Below, piece after piece: positions 1-12,100 of a stretch of 64,000 bases of DNA; within the stretch, counting starts at the first letter, position 1; each line of letters opens with the position of its first letter. The position numbers were made by a program, and so were the translations under genes. The notes under the pieces are model-generated. The model did not search any database, had not been told where the DNA came from, and saw nothing but the letters and a program-made list of their open reading frames with translations. The stretch is taken from positions 3,348,001-3,412,000 of the forward strand of contig NW_026262659.1 in the NCBI RefSeq assembly GCF_021869535.1, written 5' to 3'. This stretch comes from Mytilus californianus. Its lineage: Eukaryota > Mollusca > Bivalvia > Mytilida > Mytilidae.

Positions 1-2
1 CG

Positions 3-522
3 GTGATCCGTTTATTTGGCAATCGCCAATGGCAGTCAGCAGGGTTTAAGAACATCAGTTTTTCGACCTGCTAGTCAAATGCGTTTTGTTAAAATATACT
101 TTTTCACTCATTTGGTCTTTTGGAAAATGTTGTTTGTGCTGTATTTAGACCCCTCTACCTAGAGATTTGTTTTGCATGCACACGTATAAAAATTGCGGTT
201 TTTATCCAACGCAATCATAGGTTTGAACGTTGTTTTCAATTTAGACTTGTATATATATATATATATATATACATACAAGTCTAAATTGAAAACAACGTGC
301 AAACCTATGATTGCGTTGGATAAAAACCGCAATTTTTATACGTGTGCATGCAAAACAAATTTCTTGTTAGAGGGGTCTAAATACAGCACAAACAACATTT
401 TCCAAAAGATCAAAAAAGTGAAAAAGTATATTTTAACAAAACGCATTTGACTAACAGGTCGAACAACAAATGTTCTTAAATCCTGCTGACTGCCATTGGC
501 GATTGCCAAATAAACGGATCAC
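3..522. repeat. 520-bp palindrome with (TA)n centre
   Basis: The left arm (about 3-248) is repeated as its reverse complement at about 277-522, around a short TATATA core. The outer ends read GTGATCCG and CGGATCAC. The arms differ by small indels and substitutions, so this is an inserted or duplicated foldback structure rather than an exact copy. No coding potential is seen; the small ORF inside is a by-product. A foldback or inverted-duplication mobile element is the likeliest reading. Confidence 0.85.
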
Positions 523-812
523 AAGGTGTAATAAATGGCTCTTAACTTTAAATTTAATACCAAACAGAAAACAATAAACTTGCGGCGAAGATGGTATACC
601 GCAAACAAAGGTGCAAATATTTTTTGTACACCATATCCGGATTTCGACAATTAATGTCTCTTCAGTGATGTTAGGAATCAAAACGGTTATTGGAAGGCCA
701 TATAATTTACCTCAATTTGGGATAGACTCTTGAGTTTTGAGGAGTCAAAATAGGATGAACGGATCATATAAACCCGAAGTCAAATATAATACAAGCCCAA
801 ACGAAAAAATAT

Positions 813-1018
813 AAACAAGTCTAAATTAAAAACAACGTTCAAACCTATGATTGCGTTGGATAAAAACCACATTTATACGTGTGCATGCAAAACAAATTTC
901 TTATTAGAGGGGTATAAATACAGCACAAACAACATTTTCCAAAAGATCAAAAAAGTGAAAAAGTATATTTTAACAAAACGCATTTGACTAACAGGTCGAA
1001 CAACAAATGTTCTTAAAT
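813..1018 (+). repeat. third, partial copy of the palindrome arm
   Basis: From AAGTCTAAATTAAAAACAAC to TTCTTAAATCC this matches the right arm of the palindrome at 277-480, in the same orientation, with a few substitutions and a short deletion. It breaks off into TA-rich sequence, so it lacks the outer end. It shows that the arm exists as a separate repeat. Confidence 0.8.
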
Positions 1019-1087
1019 CCTATATATATAAGAAAGTCTAAATTGTACATATATATATATATATATATATTACGACTTGAAATTTAG

Positions 1088-2225
1088 CGTAAACCAGGCG
1101 TAAATGGTAGTTACGTGTCCAGATCCAGGTGTAATGGAGCAGGAAACGTAAATTTGTAGCACTTACAGGCGTAGAAAATAGTGGTAAACCTGGCGTAAAT
1201 TGAAATAAGCAAGGCGTAAATGTTCCAACGGGCGCAAAACTGTTGGAAGGGCGTAAATCATCATACCCATAATGCTTTGTTTAAAGGATCATGGGAAATT
1301 TTTTCAAAATTTGGCTCTCTAGTTTTAGCTTGCAAGAGTTGGACATATGGCAGTTTGGTATATTCAGGGGAAATTAGCTTTTTTTGTGTTTTTTGGAAGA
1401 ATTTGAAATTGGAATTATGGAATCAAATTGATGAATGAAAATTGTGAAATGAAAGGAAAGAATTATACTAATTGGTAAATAATAATTATGTGAGTCTCTA
1501 AGTTATTAAGCTTTTATTTTTTAACATTAATTTCAAATTCTGGAAACCTTCCACCTTGGATAATAACGTTTAAATCTTTCACAAGTTAAATTGCAGTATT
1601 ATCATTGATTTTTTTTAGTTCAAAAGACATTAATTTTCAAAACAACTTAGTCAATTACTCAGTGGTCAATTAATGCTAGTTTTATTTCAAGAAAAAATAA
1701 TTGTCATAATTCTTATTTAAACTTAAACTTATTTGAGCCAGTGTCTGTCTAACATGTATTTATTTATATAGCTTCTTCAGTGAAGTTTTATGTCAAACAA
1801 TGAGAAATTTAAACAACAGTACACTATATAGAACGAAAGCCTATTAGGGTCACAAAAAAAAATTATTTATCTCGTAATTACGAGATAAATCTTTTTTTTT
1901 GTGTGACCCTAATAGGCTTTCGTAATATAGCTAGTTAATGTATCAAATACAGAAAGTACACAGCTAGGGTAATATATACACTGATTTAAATTAAGTGTAG
2001 TATTGTGTAAGGATATTACGCCTGGTTCATTTATAATTGACCAGGCGTACTCATTGCATATTACGCCTGGTTTTCTGTCGACCAGGCGTACTCATTTAAA
2101 TATTACGCCTAATTTTACGCCTGGTTTCCGCCTGGACATGCATTCCTTAAACACTGCAATGACGTCAGGATAAAGTATGATTTCTACGCCTGGTTTCCGT
2201 GTCATTTACAGGCGTCACATTTCGT
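1088..2225. mobile_element. candidate non-autonomous DNA element with clustered GGCGTAA motifs
   Basis: The left part (1088-1260) carries several copies of ACCAGGCGTAAA-like motifs on the plus strand. The right part (2013-2220) carries mainly the reverse form TTACGCCTGGT, including copies near 2016, 2061, 2103, 2114 and 2185. The middle is AT-rich and non-coding. Clusters of short motifs facing inward from both ends suggest subterminal transposase-binding repeats, as in hAT-type or similar elements. Exact ends and target duplication were not found, so the class is open. Confidence 0.45.
1832..1924. mobile_element. 93-bp palindromic MITE
   Basis: An almost perfect inverted repeat runs from CGAAAGCCTATTAGGGTCAC to its complement ending at 1922, with centre GTAATTAC near 1876. 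ATATAG occurs directly on both sides (1826-1831 and 1925-1930) and may be a target-site duplication, though AT-rich chance is possible. It lies inside the GGCGTAA-motif element. Confidence 0.7.
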
Positions 2226-3610
2226 ACAGGTAATATTGACATTAAAAGCTAAAAGAATAGTGTTCCGTACAAAAAAATGACCCGAGACATATTTTTGTCT
2301 CAAACAGACCAGAAAGTTTACTGACACTGCTTTTTTTTAGAACAATACAAGGTTAACTACTAGTGGAGCACGACAAACTTACCCTTCCTAAGTACCTGAG
2401 CACCTTCTTTTATTATAGTTTTTTTTATTGAGTTTGTATTGATAACTTCAATTTATAATTCGTATGCAATTCATTTGAAATGTGAGTTAATGCCTATCCT
2501 TATACTTTTTTTAAGTGTGGATTTTACCATTAATTGTTTATGAGTTGAAAAAATTCCCCAAAAAAGGGTATGAAACACAAATAATGGATCTGCTCAAGAT
2601 TTGTTATTTTTGGTTGACGATTCTATACTAAAGTACAGTTTGACATGTTACTGCTTTCGAGAAGGTTTCCATGCTTCCAATGGCAATTTGTTATAACTTT
2701 CCCATAATAATAACCCATATCAAATTCATGAACGTAATTAGCTACTCATGTAGTTAATTTTATTAAGCCATTTTCATAGTACTGACCTGGACCTGCAAAT
2801 AGTAAAAAATAAAAATCATCAAGAATTTGCTCCACGAAGAAAATGCATATGATGGGTATGAAGTGGTACGGTAGTATTTCCTGGCCCATAGGGATAATGA
2901 TAGGCTAGACTTTTTAGAATTTTCACCACTTTCTAACGCTGCCCAAAATTCTACATACACAGTTAACTGAAGTACTTTCATTATAATATATTCAGAAATG
3001 AATTTGAATATGTATCATGACCGTTGACTTTTTTGCTATCTTCATAAACCTAAGGCCACTAGTGCTTTTAGGTCTTTTATCATGCAGTGAATACAAATTT
3101 TTAAAAATTCTCAAAAAATCATTTTCATCTGCATGTAAAATTATATTTTATTTTTCTACACCTGATTCATCCCTCAGTTTGGGAAAGTATGTTCAGTAAA
3201 TACATTATTGTTTGTCCAATCACACTGTTCAGATACATTGACTCAAGTAGGGTACACAAAAGAGCAACCTAAATTCCGGAATGTAAATACTACCGTGCCA
3301 CATTAGGGGGGGGAGGCAGGCCTCCTTTAGTAGAATAATTTTTATTACATAGCATTTTTCTGATTCTTCACTGCTGTCCAGTAGGTTTCTTATTCCTTTT
3401 TTTAAAAACTCAGGGGTTCACCACAAAAAATATTATTAACTGTAAAAACAAAAAGTAGCAAGAAATGAAGTTGAAAAGATTATGAGTCCATTGCACTATG
3501 TTCTAAAGATGGTTTTATAAAGGATCCAATAATTTCCAATTTAACACTGCAAAGTTGTGGTACGTTTTCAAAACAAAAAATTTGCATTAAATTCAAAAAA
3601 GGTTAATTTT
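2226..3610. other. no gene seen
   Basis: AT-rich sequence with short chance ORFs only. No domain, splice pattern or strong repeat structure was recognised. Confidence 0.6.
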
Positions 3611-4972
3611 GATCTACGTAGTATTACACCCCAGTTCTATTGTTATACTTCATAGTTTCTACTTCTGAAACACGTGTGGATTGAATAGATCTATTGTTAG
3701 GAATAACAATGGATTTTGACCACACGGTGTGACACATTTTTATTCAAAAATATAAAAATATTTCAAAAGTTCCGACATGCCATTTGGACAATATTTTGGA
3801 TTTCGCATTGTTTTCTGGCAGATTCGCTCATAAAGCAAAAGAGAAGAATCACATATATAATTGCATGTTTACATGCATGGTATGCCGGTGACAATTATTA
3901 TAAAGAAAAAATCATGATACAACTTAATTCTCTAATTCAACACCATGCCATAAAATTAAATGTGTTTTCAACTTTACGGATGTTTAGATACCATTTTTAT
4001 CAGCTGTTAAAAAACTACCACCTGTTGTCACAACATGTGTTGAGTCGCTTGTGCTTTCCCACTTTTCTGAAACATACCTTTTACAAATGTAGTTATAACA
4101 GTGGAAGACATTATAGTTATTAATTCATATGTTTATTATATTCATTTCGATTTCAACTTCTACTGATAACATGGATAAGAGGAAAACATGCATATATAAT
4201 ATCTCAAAAAGCTTTGTATTTCCTGCTTGCGTGTAGCTTAAACCACTTAAGTTAATATATATGTGGATATTTATACGAAAGGACAAGACATTCAAGTACT
4301 CAAAAGCAAATAAATATAAAAATAATGAACTGTTGTATGATTGTTTCTGATACACCTTTTCTAAACTAAATAACACACACAGTTATAGGTATTTGTATGG
4401 CCATCATTTATTAGCAAGAGCCAGTTCACGGTAGGTATAGTGTCCGGCTAGGATCGTGGTTTTTCGAGTGATTTGATCGGGGTTTTTTCGAGTTTGACCA
4501 CTTTTTTCGAGTGAATATGATCAAAAATGTAAACAAACAGACTTCCTTTTTGACAAGACGTGATATAGAAGCTTCAGTTTAATATACAAGGTTATACAAG
4601 GTATGTTAGTATTTGAGATAAAAAGTTAAATTTAGCCTTAAAATGCTTTTATTCCAAAATACAGAATAAATTAAGCCATTTATATACACATACCAATGCA
4701 AATGTCGAAGGAAATGCATACATGGAATCTATATATCCTTAGATATACAGACACTTTACAAAAATTCTTGTTATTGCATTAAAAACGACTTTTTGAGACT
4801 AAGTTCATTTCTATATGTCCGGGTTTTTTTCGAGAGCAGTCCGGCTTTTTGATCTACGTAGTATTACACCCCCGTTCTATTGTTATACTTCATAGTTTCT
4901 ACTTCTGAAACACGTGTGGATTGAATAGATCTATTATTAGGAATAACAATGGATTTTGACCACACGGTGTGA
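3611..4972. repeat. two 120-bp direct repeats about 1.24 kb apart
   Basis: The segment 3611-3733 (GATCTACGTAGTATTACACC to CACACGGTGTGAC) recurs almost unchanged at 4852-4972. Between them lie AT-rich sequence and, abutting the second copy, the CGAAAAA-motif element at 4425-4850. The arrangement resembles a short tandem duplication later split by insertions. No coding sequence is supported. Confidence 0.75.
4425..4850 (+). mobile_element. MITE-like element with TTTTTCGAGTG repeats
   Basis: The left end CACGGTAGGTATAGTGTCCG and the following TTTTTCGAGTG repeats occur in reverse complement at about 6540-6630 in each 951-bp tandem unit. The right end carries CCGGGTTTTTTTCGAGAGCA, also matched inside those units near 6365-6390. 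Shared ends with different interiors indicate a family of short non-autonomous elements. No target duplication could be assigned. Confidence 0.55.
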
Positions 4973-5354
4973 CTAGTGGGGTTTCTGGAAACCACTGCTT
5001 CTACATACCGTAAACACAATTCATTGATATTCATAACAATAAACATTGTTTCTTTTAAGCATGAACATAAGAGATTACTAATAGTATTCACTACAAGTTG
5101 TTTCAAAACATATTAAAAAAACATATTTCAGGAAATTCTGATAGCGAAAAAAATATTTAGCTTCTATTTTTAATCAAAAAAATCATTCAAATACTCCTTT
5201 GCTTGAATCCCATATGGCAATGTCTTAAAGAACATACATGTAAAGAACTTTTATTTGAATTATACATTCAAAACATATATATAGTTTTCATTCGGACTAA
5301 GTCTTAATCATAAAATAAATATAAAGATTGTTGAAGACTAATGATGGCATCCAG

Positions 5355-5520
5355 GGGCGGATCCAGCCATTTTTAAAAGGGGTAGCCAACCCAAGATAAA
5401 AAGGGGGGTTCCAGTCATATGTCCCATTCAAAAGTATTGATCGTAAAAAAAGGTTGTTCCAACCCCAGGACCCCCATCCCCTTGGATTGCCCCCAAAAAG
5501 GGGGTTCCTACATATGCAAT
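5355..5520. repeat. short interspersed GGCGGATCCAG repeat
   Basis: A GGCGGATCCAGCC start followed by G-tract- and C-tract-rich sequence resembles a family I recall from mussel DNA. It is probably related to the GGATCC-containing copies near 59-60 kb. Confidence 0.5.
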
Positions 5521-5634
5521 GTATTTTTATATGTTAAGCATGTACGGTCGTCGAATTTCTAATCCAAATACACCTATGCCTCAGTATGTTCGACTATGAA
5601 TGCTTGTTAAATGTTGAGAAAGGGGGCCTTTTTT

Positions 5635-5919
5635 TTATAAAACCGTCACATGTGAAATACATTTATGATTACCTTCATTAAACTGATACATGTAAGTACT
5701 TTTGGTTATAAATATTGCGTTATCTTCAGTCTCTTCTGCCAAATTCAATGAATGACTCAAAATGTCGCCCGTCTTATACCCGTCCATATTGACAACTGCA
5801 TACCATGAGCATGATGTATTTTCTTGGTAATAAGAATGCACGATACGTCCAACCTTGACCTGCTGATCCATATTAGGACATTGATTTAACGGAAATATGC
5901 AAAACGGCAACTTTGACAC
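5635..5919 (-). other. unrecognised ORF, possible exon
   Basis: A 94-codon minus-strand frame contains a mixed-composition stretch around YAVVNMDGYKTGDILSHSLN that looks less random than neighbouring shadow ORFs. After MYQFNE a GT donor-like sequence (GAAG|gtaatc, near 5673) occurs. No convincing acceptor was seen upstream and I recognise no family. It may be an exon of an unrelated gene or chance. Confidence 0.2.
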
Positions 5920-6092
5920 TTGTTAAATCTACTCACTTGTCAAAGTTTGAATGAAGATGGCAAAGTAAGGTTACTAGTGGGGTTTCATTTTTAAAAAAGT
6001 AAAAATTCTTATTAATCATGGTTTGATACTGTCAATGAAAATGCTATCCATTCTTTTTTGTTTAATATTCAATGTAAAAAAATAAAGGGTTT

Positions 6093-8944
6093 AACATCGG
6101 GTGTAAGTTAGTTATACACTTCGGGGTACGGTGTGCCTGGAAGAGAAACCCTTCAAGCCTCCGGCCGTCGGGGTTTCTTATCCAGACACACCTATCCCTC
6201 AGTGTATAACTATTACATATGTTGTGGTGATTTATTGGGAATATATGATATTGTCCTTCACTTAATTAGTTATAAACTAGAAAAAGTCAAGAATACCTTT
6301 TTTCTTATTCAAATTTTCTTTAAAAAACCCGGACCATTTGTTTAAAAACCCGGACGGTTTCACTGTTGCTCTCGAAAAAACCCGGACAATATTAAACATT
6401 GAATGTTTTGGTTAAATACAAGGAAATTGTGCTTCTTTGTTGCTAAAACATGTATAATATTAAAAAAGATGGGTAGTCATGTAAAAAACTTTTATTATTA
6501 CGAAATAGCAGTTAATTGACCTTATCGCATGTTTTATCACTCGAAAAAAAACCGATCTACACTCGAAAAAAATGCACCGATTCACTCGAAAAACCACGAT
6601 CCTAGCCGGACACTATACCTACCGTGCAGTTGATAGAATTTATCAAATCTTAATCGATTATTTAATTCAGTAATATATATCAATGACATACAAGTGGTGA
6701 TTTAGCTAGCTGTAAGACCATGTTATTAATTTCGGAAAAGACCTGTTCCAAGTCAGAAATATGACAGTTGTTTTCCAGTCGTTCCATTTGTTGATATTGT
6801 TAAGCGTTTGATTTTGTCAGTATTTATAAACTTCCCTTTTTTTTAATTTACCTTGGAGTTTGGTATTTTTGTTATGATATTTTTACTCCTAATTTCTGAC
6901 TTGTGCAAGAAATTCAACGTCAATCAAACGCATTTATGAGGAAGAATAACTAAATCAATTAAAAGTATTGTCAATAAAAAAATAAGAACTATTTTTTTGT
7001 ATAGCAAGCTTGAACAATTGTTTAAATCTTATTGTTCATACCAACATCGGGTGTAAGTTAGTTATACACTTCGGGGTACGGTGTGCCTGGAAGAGAAACC
7101 CTTCAAGCCTCCGGCCGTCGGGGTTTCTTATCCAGACACACCTATCCCTCAGTGTATAACTATTACATATGTTGTGGTGATTTATTGGGAATATATGATA
7201 TTGTCCTTCACTTAATTAGTTATAAACTAGAAAAAGTCAAGAATACCTTTTTTCTTATTCAAATTTTCTTTAAAAAAACCCGGACCATTTGTTTAAAAAC
7301 CCGGACGGTTTCACTGTTGCTCTCGAAAAAACCCGGACAATATTAAACATTGAATGTTTTGGTTAAATACAAGGAAATTGTGCTTCTTTGTTGCTAAAAC
7401 ATGTATAATATTAAAAAAGATGGGTAGTCATGTAAAAAACTTTTATTATTACGAAATAGCAGTTAATTGACCTTATCGCATGTTTTATCACTCGAAAAAA
7501 AACCGATCTACACTCGAAAAAAATGCACCGATTCACTCGAAAAACCACGATCCTAGCCGGACACTATACCTACCGTGCAGTTGATAGAATTTATCAAATC
7601 TTAATCGATTATTTAATTCAGTAATATATATCAATGACATACAAGTGGTGATTTAGCTAGCTGTAAGACCATGTTATTAATTTCGGAAAAGACCTGTTCC
7701 AAGTCAGAAATATGACAGTTGTTTTCCAGTCGTTCCATTTGTTGATATTGTTAAGCGTTTGATTTTGTCAGTATTTATAAACTTCCCTTTTTTTTAATTT
7801 ACCTTGGAGTTTGGTATTTTTGTTATGATATTTTTACTCCTAATTTCTGACTTGTGCAAGAAATTCAACGTCAATCAAACGCATTTATGAGGAAGAATAA
7901 CTAAATCAATTAAAAGTATTGTCAATAAAAAAATAAGAACTATTTTTTTGTATAGCAAGCTTGAACAATTGTTTAAATCTTATTGTTCATACCAACATCG
8001 GGTGTAAGTTAGTTATACACTTCGGGGTACGGTGTGCCTGGAAGAGAAACCCTTCAAGCCTCCGGCCGTCGGGGTTTCTTATCCAGACACACCTATCCCT
8101 CAGTGTATAACTATTACATATGTTGTGGTGATTTATTGGGAATATATGATATTGTCCTTCACTTAATTAGTTATAAACTAGAAAAAGTCAAGAATACCTT
8201 TTTTCTTATTCAAATTTTCTTTAAAAAAACCCGGACCATTTGTTTAAAAACCCGGACGGTTTCACTGTTGCTCTCGAAAAAACCCGGACAATATTAAACA
8301 TTGAATGTTTTGGTTAAATACAAGGAAATTGTGCTTCTTTGTTGCTAAAACATGTATAATATTAAAAAAGATGGGTAGTCATGTAAAAAACTTTTATTAT
8401 TACGAAATAGCAGTTAATTGACCTTATCGCATGTTTTATCACTCGAAAAAAAACCGATCTACACTCGAAAAAAATGCACCGATTCACTCGAAAAACCACG
8501 ATCCTAGCCGGACACTATACCTACCGTGCAGTTGATAGAATTTATCAAATCTTAATCGATTATTTAATTCAGTAATATATATCAATGACATACAAGTGGT
8601 GATTTAGCTAGCTGTAAGACCATGTTATTAATTTCGGAAAAGACCTGTTCCAAGTCAGAAATATGACAGTTGTTTTCCAGTCGTTCCATTTGTTGATATT
8701 GTTAAGCGTTTGATTTTGTCAGTATTTATAAACTTCCCTTTTTTTTAATTTACCTTGGAGTTTGGTATTTTTGTTATGATATTTTTACTCCTAATTTCTG
8801 ACTTGTGCAAGAAATTCAACGTCAATCAAACGCATTTATGAGGAAGAATAACTAAATCAATTAAAAGTATTGTCAATAAAAAAATAAGAACTATTTTTTT
8901 GTATAGCAAGCTTGAACAATTGTTTAAATCTTATTGTTCATACC
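6093..8944 (+). repeat. three near-identical 951-bp tandem units
   Basis: The units run 6093-7042 (950 bp), 7043-7993 and 7994-8944 (951 bp each). The only difference noticed is one A in an A-run. Each unit begins AACATCGGGTGTAAG and contains in order: a hairpin of about 117 bp (6112-6210 in unit 1), CCGGAC/CGAAAAA motifs shared with the element at 4425-4850, and a segment near 6700-6910 related to an interspersed repeat also present at 13960-14160 and 34770-34990. The identical 70-87 codon ORFs simply read through the hairpin. Near identity implies a very recent expansion or an assembly duplication. Confidence 0.95.
6112..6210. repeat. long hairpin in tandem unit (repeated at 7062 and 8013)
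   Basis: GTTATACACT near 6112 pairs with AGTGTATAAC near 6200, and GGTGTG...CTGGAAGAGAAACCC pairs with GGGTTTCTTATCCAGACACACC. This leaves a GC-rich loop (TTCAAGCCTCCGGCCGTC). The stem is about 40 bp with few mismatches. It is the most GC-rich part of the unit and could form a stable DNA or RNA hairpin. Confidence 0.8.
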
Positions 8945-9194
8945 AATGACGTCACTAATTTGAAGCCCTTTTTTGTTCATTAATGCAATTTGATATACTA
9001 TTGCACGGTTAATTTTGGTAACGTTTTGTATGAAATATGTTGGTGCTATGCAATATACTAACTTCTGTCTCAAAAAAGTATATTAAGTTTTACTGTTATC
9101 GAACTGTTGTTGTCAAAAAAAGATGACCGTACAATAGTTTACACCTTGACGGATGTTGTGAAAAGTAATATTAATTGAATATCAATCTAGTTAC

Positions 9195-12100
9195 CTGAAA
9201 TGATAATTGTGCCTTCAACACATCCATGCACAAGATCACACCTGTAAGAAAAATGAACTACATAGGCGTGAAGTATACATAACCGAAACAGCTTCAATAA
9301 AAAAAATATACAAAAAAAAAGAACTCGCATTTTCGCGTAAACAATTCGTTGTAAGACATTGGTTTAAAAATGTGAAAGCCTGCTTAGCTTTTACAATCAC
9401 TATGTCAATGCGACTAGTAGTGGACGTTTCGTCCCCGGAGAAAATAAATAGCCCAGTAGCGAGCCCTTTTTTGCAGGCATGAAATAGCATTGATTCGTCT
9501 TTGGCTGCAAATTTGCTGTTTATAAATTGTTAAGGTAAGAACCTTCTCAACTATATAGTATAAATAACCCTAGCTAAATTTGTGAAATCTTTCCTTTTGA
9601 AATTTTCAGTTTTCAACGATTTTCAACCTTAACCTCTTTTTTTTTATTTGATCTTCCAGCTGTTTAAATAAAAACAAAACCATTGATAAATATTATGTTG
9701 ACGAAACGCACGTCATATGTATTAGCTTATTAGCCTGGTATAATTGATGATTTTTTTTTATTATTAGAGACATACAAGGTATGATTTCACATAAAAAGAA
9801 CTCTACTCTCACGAACTTCTTGCTCGTTCAGAATGCTATGTATCAAGTTTGTAATTATGTTTTTTTTAACAAATTCAGCGGGAAGGTAGTAATAAAAAAA
9901 AGAATGATCATGAACAACGTATATTATACTTCTCGTGGTCTCGGCAGTTACAAGTATATTTGCATTTTCTTCCCCACTTTCCATTTACACATGGGATGCA
10001 CGGTAATCCATCTTTTGAAACATATCCAGTTTTACATTCTACATAAAATAAAGCACTGCCTCTTCACAATTTAAATGGATTAATCGAACAACAATACCTA
10101 TTTTGTATTTTGTTATTAAGATTTGCGCGTGACAAAAATGTCATTAGTTACATTTTATATATAATGTTTTAACTCATGGGCAATTTTTCCAAATCTCTTT
10201 ATTAATATTTGCTGTATTCTGACACGGCTTGTATAATTTGCTTTGATTTTTTTTGCCGATACATAGCGATTGTTTGTATTCAAGTGCTTCAACTGCGATT
10301 CAAAAAGTATTATATCCTCAACGTTAGAGATTATTGAACAGATATAAATAAGGAGATGTGGTATGATTGCCAATGGAACAACTATCCACCAAAGTTCAAA
10401 TGAAGTGGATGTAAGCAATGTTAGGCAACTCCACGGCCTGCAACAATGAGAAAAACCCATAGCGTATATTCCGCTATAAAAAGCCCCCACATAGAAAATA
10501 AGAAACAATTAAATGGAGAAAACTAGCGGCCTAATTTATAATAAAACAATTAACGAAAAACAAATATGACAGACTTGAACCAACGACAACCACTGAACTG
10601 CAGGCTCCTGACTTGGAACAGGCAAATAAAGTATGTGGCGGGCTTAAACATTTTTGTGAGCGCTCACCCCCCCCCCCCCCCCCCCCCCCTTACCTTGGAC
10701 AGTGCTGATACAGCACAACATAAGAATCATAGGTCTGTTCTATGTTCCTTTGGAATTTCGACCAAAGATGAAGAACTGGATCTTCCATCACTGTATTGGA
10801 TACCCAAACTACATAAGTGTCCTTACAAACAACGGTATATTGCTGGGTCCTCCAAGTGCTCCACAAAACCTTTTTCTAAATTATCAACATCAATTTTATC
10901 AACAATCAAAGCCGGGCTTCAAACTTATTGTGAAATTACATATTCTAGAGGTGGCGTGAATCAGATGTGGATACTAAAAAATTCAAAAGATCTTTTAAAG
11001 TATATAAAATCTAAGTCTCTTTCATCTTGCAATAGTATTAAATATTTGACTTTTCTACACTTTACACTAGTATTCCCCATTCCAAACTAAAAGAAAAATT
11101 GAAAGAGTTGGTCCTACTTTGTTTCATAAAAAAGAATGGCCAATGCAGATAAAAGTATCTTCTCTAAGGCAGGGAAAAATCCTACTTTGTAAAAAATCAC
11201 TCTGATTCTAACAACAACTTTCCGAAACTGACATTATCAAGATGCTTGATTTCTTGATTGACAACATATTTGTTACGTTTGGAGGACATGTTTTTCAAAA
11301 AACAATCGGCATTCCCATGGGAACAAACTGTGCCCCTCTTCTTGCCGAGATGTTCATTTATTCTTATGAGGCTGACTTCATACAGGAACTTTTTAGGAAG
11401 AACGATAAGAAGTTATCAGTATCCTTTAACATTACTTTCCGCTATATAGATGATGTTCTCTCACTAAATAATCCTAAATTTGGTGACTATGTTGAATGAA
11501 TCTATCCCATCGAACTTGGGATAAAGGATACAACAGATACAGTTAAGTCTGCTTCATATCTTGACTTACATCTAGAAATTGAATATAAGGGTCAGTTGAA
11601 AACAAAACTTTACGACAAAAGAGATGATTTCAGCTTCCCGATTGTGAACTTTTCATTTCTATGTAGCAACATTCCAGCAGCGCCTGCATACGGAGTGTAT
11701 ATCTCTCAGTTGATACGATACTCCAGGGCTTGTATTTCCTATCATGATTTCCTTGATAGAGGGTTGCTGCTCACAAGGAAGCTATTAAACCAAGATTTCC
11801 AAGTGGTGAAGTTGAAGTCATCCCTTCGTAAGTTTTACGGACGCCATCACGAATTGGTTGACCGTTACGGAATATCCGTTTCACAGATGATAACGGATAT
11901 GTTTCTAATGTCGTAACTACCATCCTTACTCTTTTCCCGAATGTGACCTACCGAATTAGACTTATTACCGGGTTTGTAATAAGATGAGCACCACGACGGG
12001 TCTTCGTGTGGAGCAGAATCTTCTTACCTTTCCGGAGCACCTGAGATCACCCCCAGTATTTGGTTGGGTTCGTGTTGCTCAGTCTTTAGTTTTCTATGTT

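Noticed and set aside
3716..4123. 135-codon ORF as a gene
   Set aside because: Begins inside a direct repeat and has random AT-rich composition.
6133..8297. Three identical 70-87 codon ORFs as a gene family
   Set aside because: They read through a DNA hairpin in a tandem repeat and vary only through an A-run; no signal or domain.
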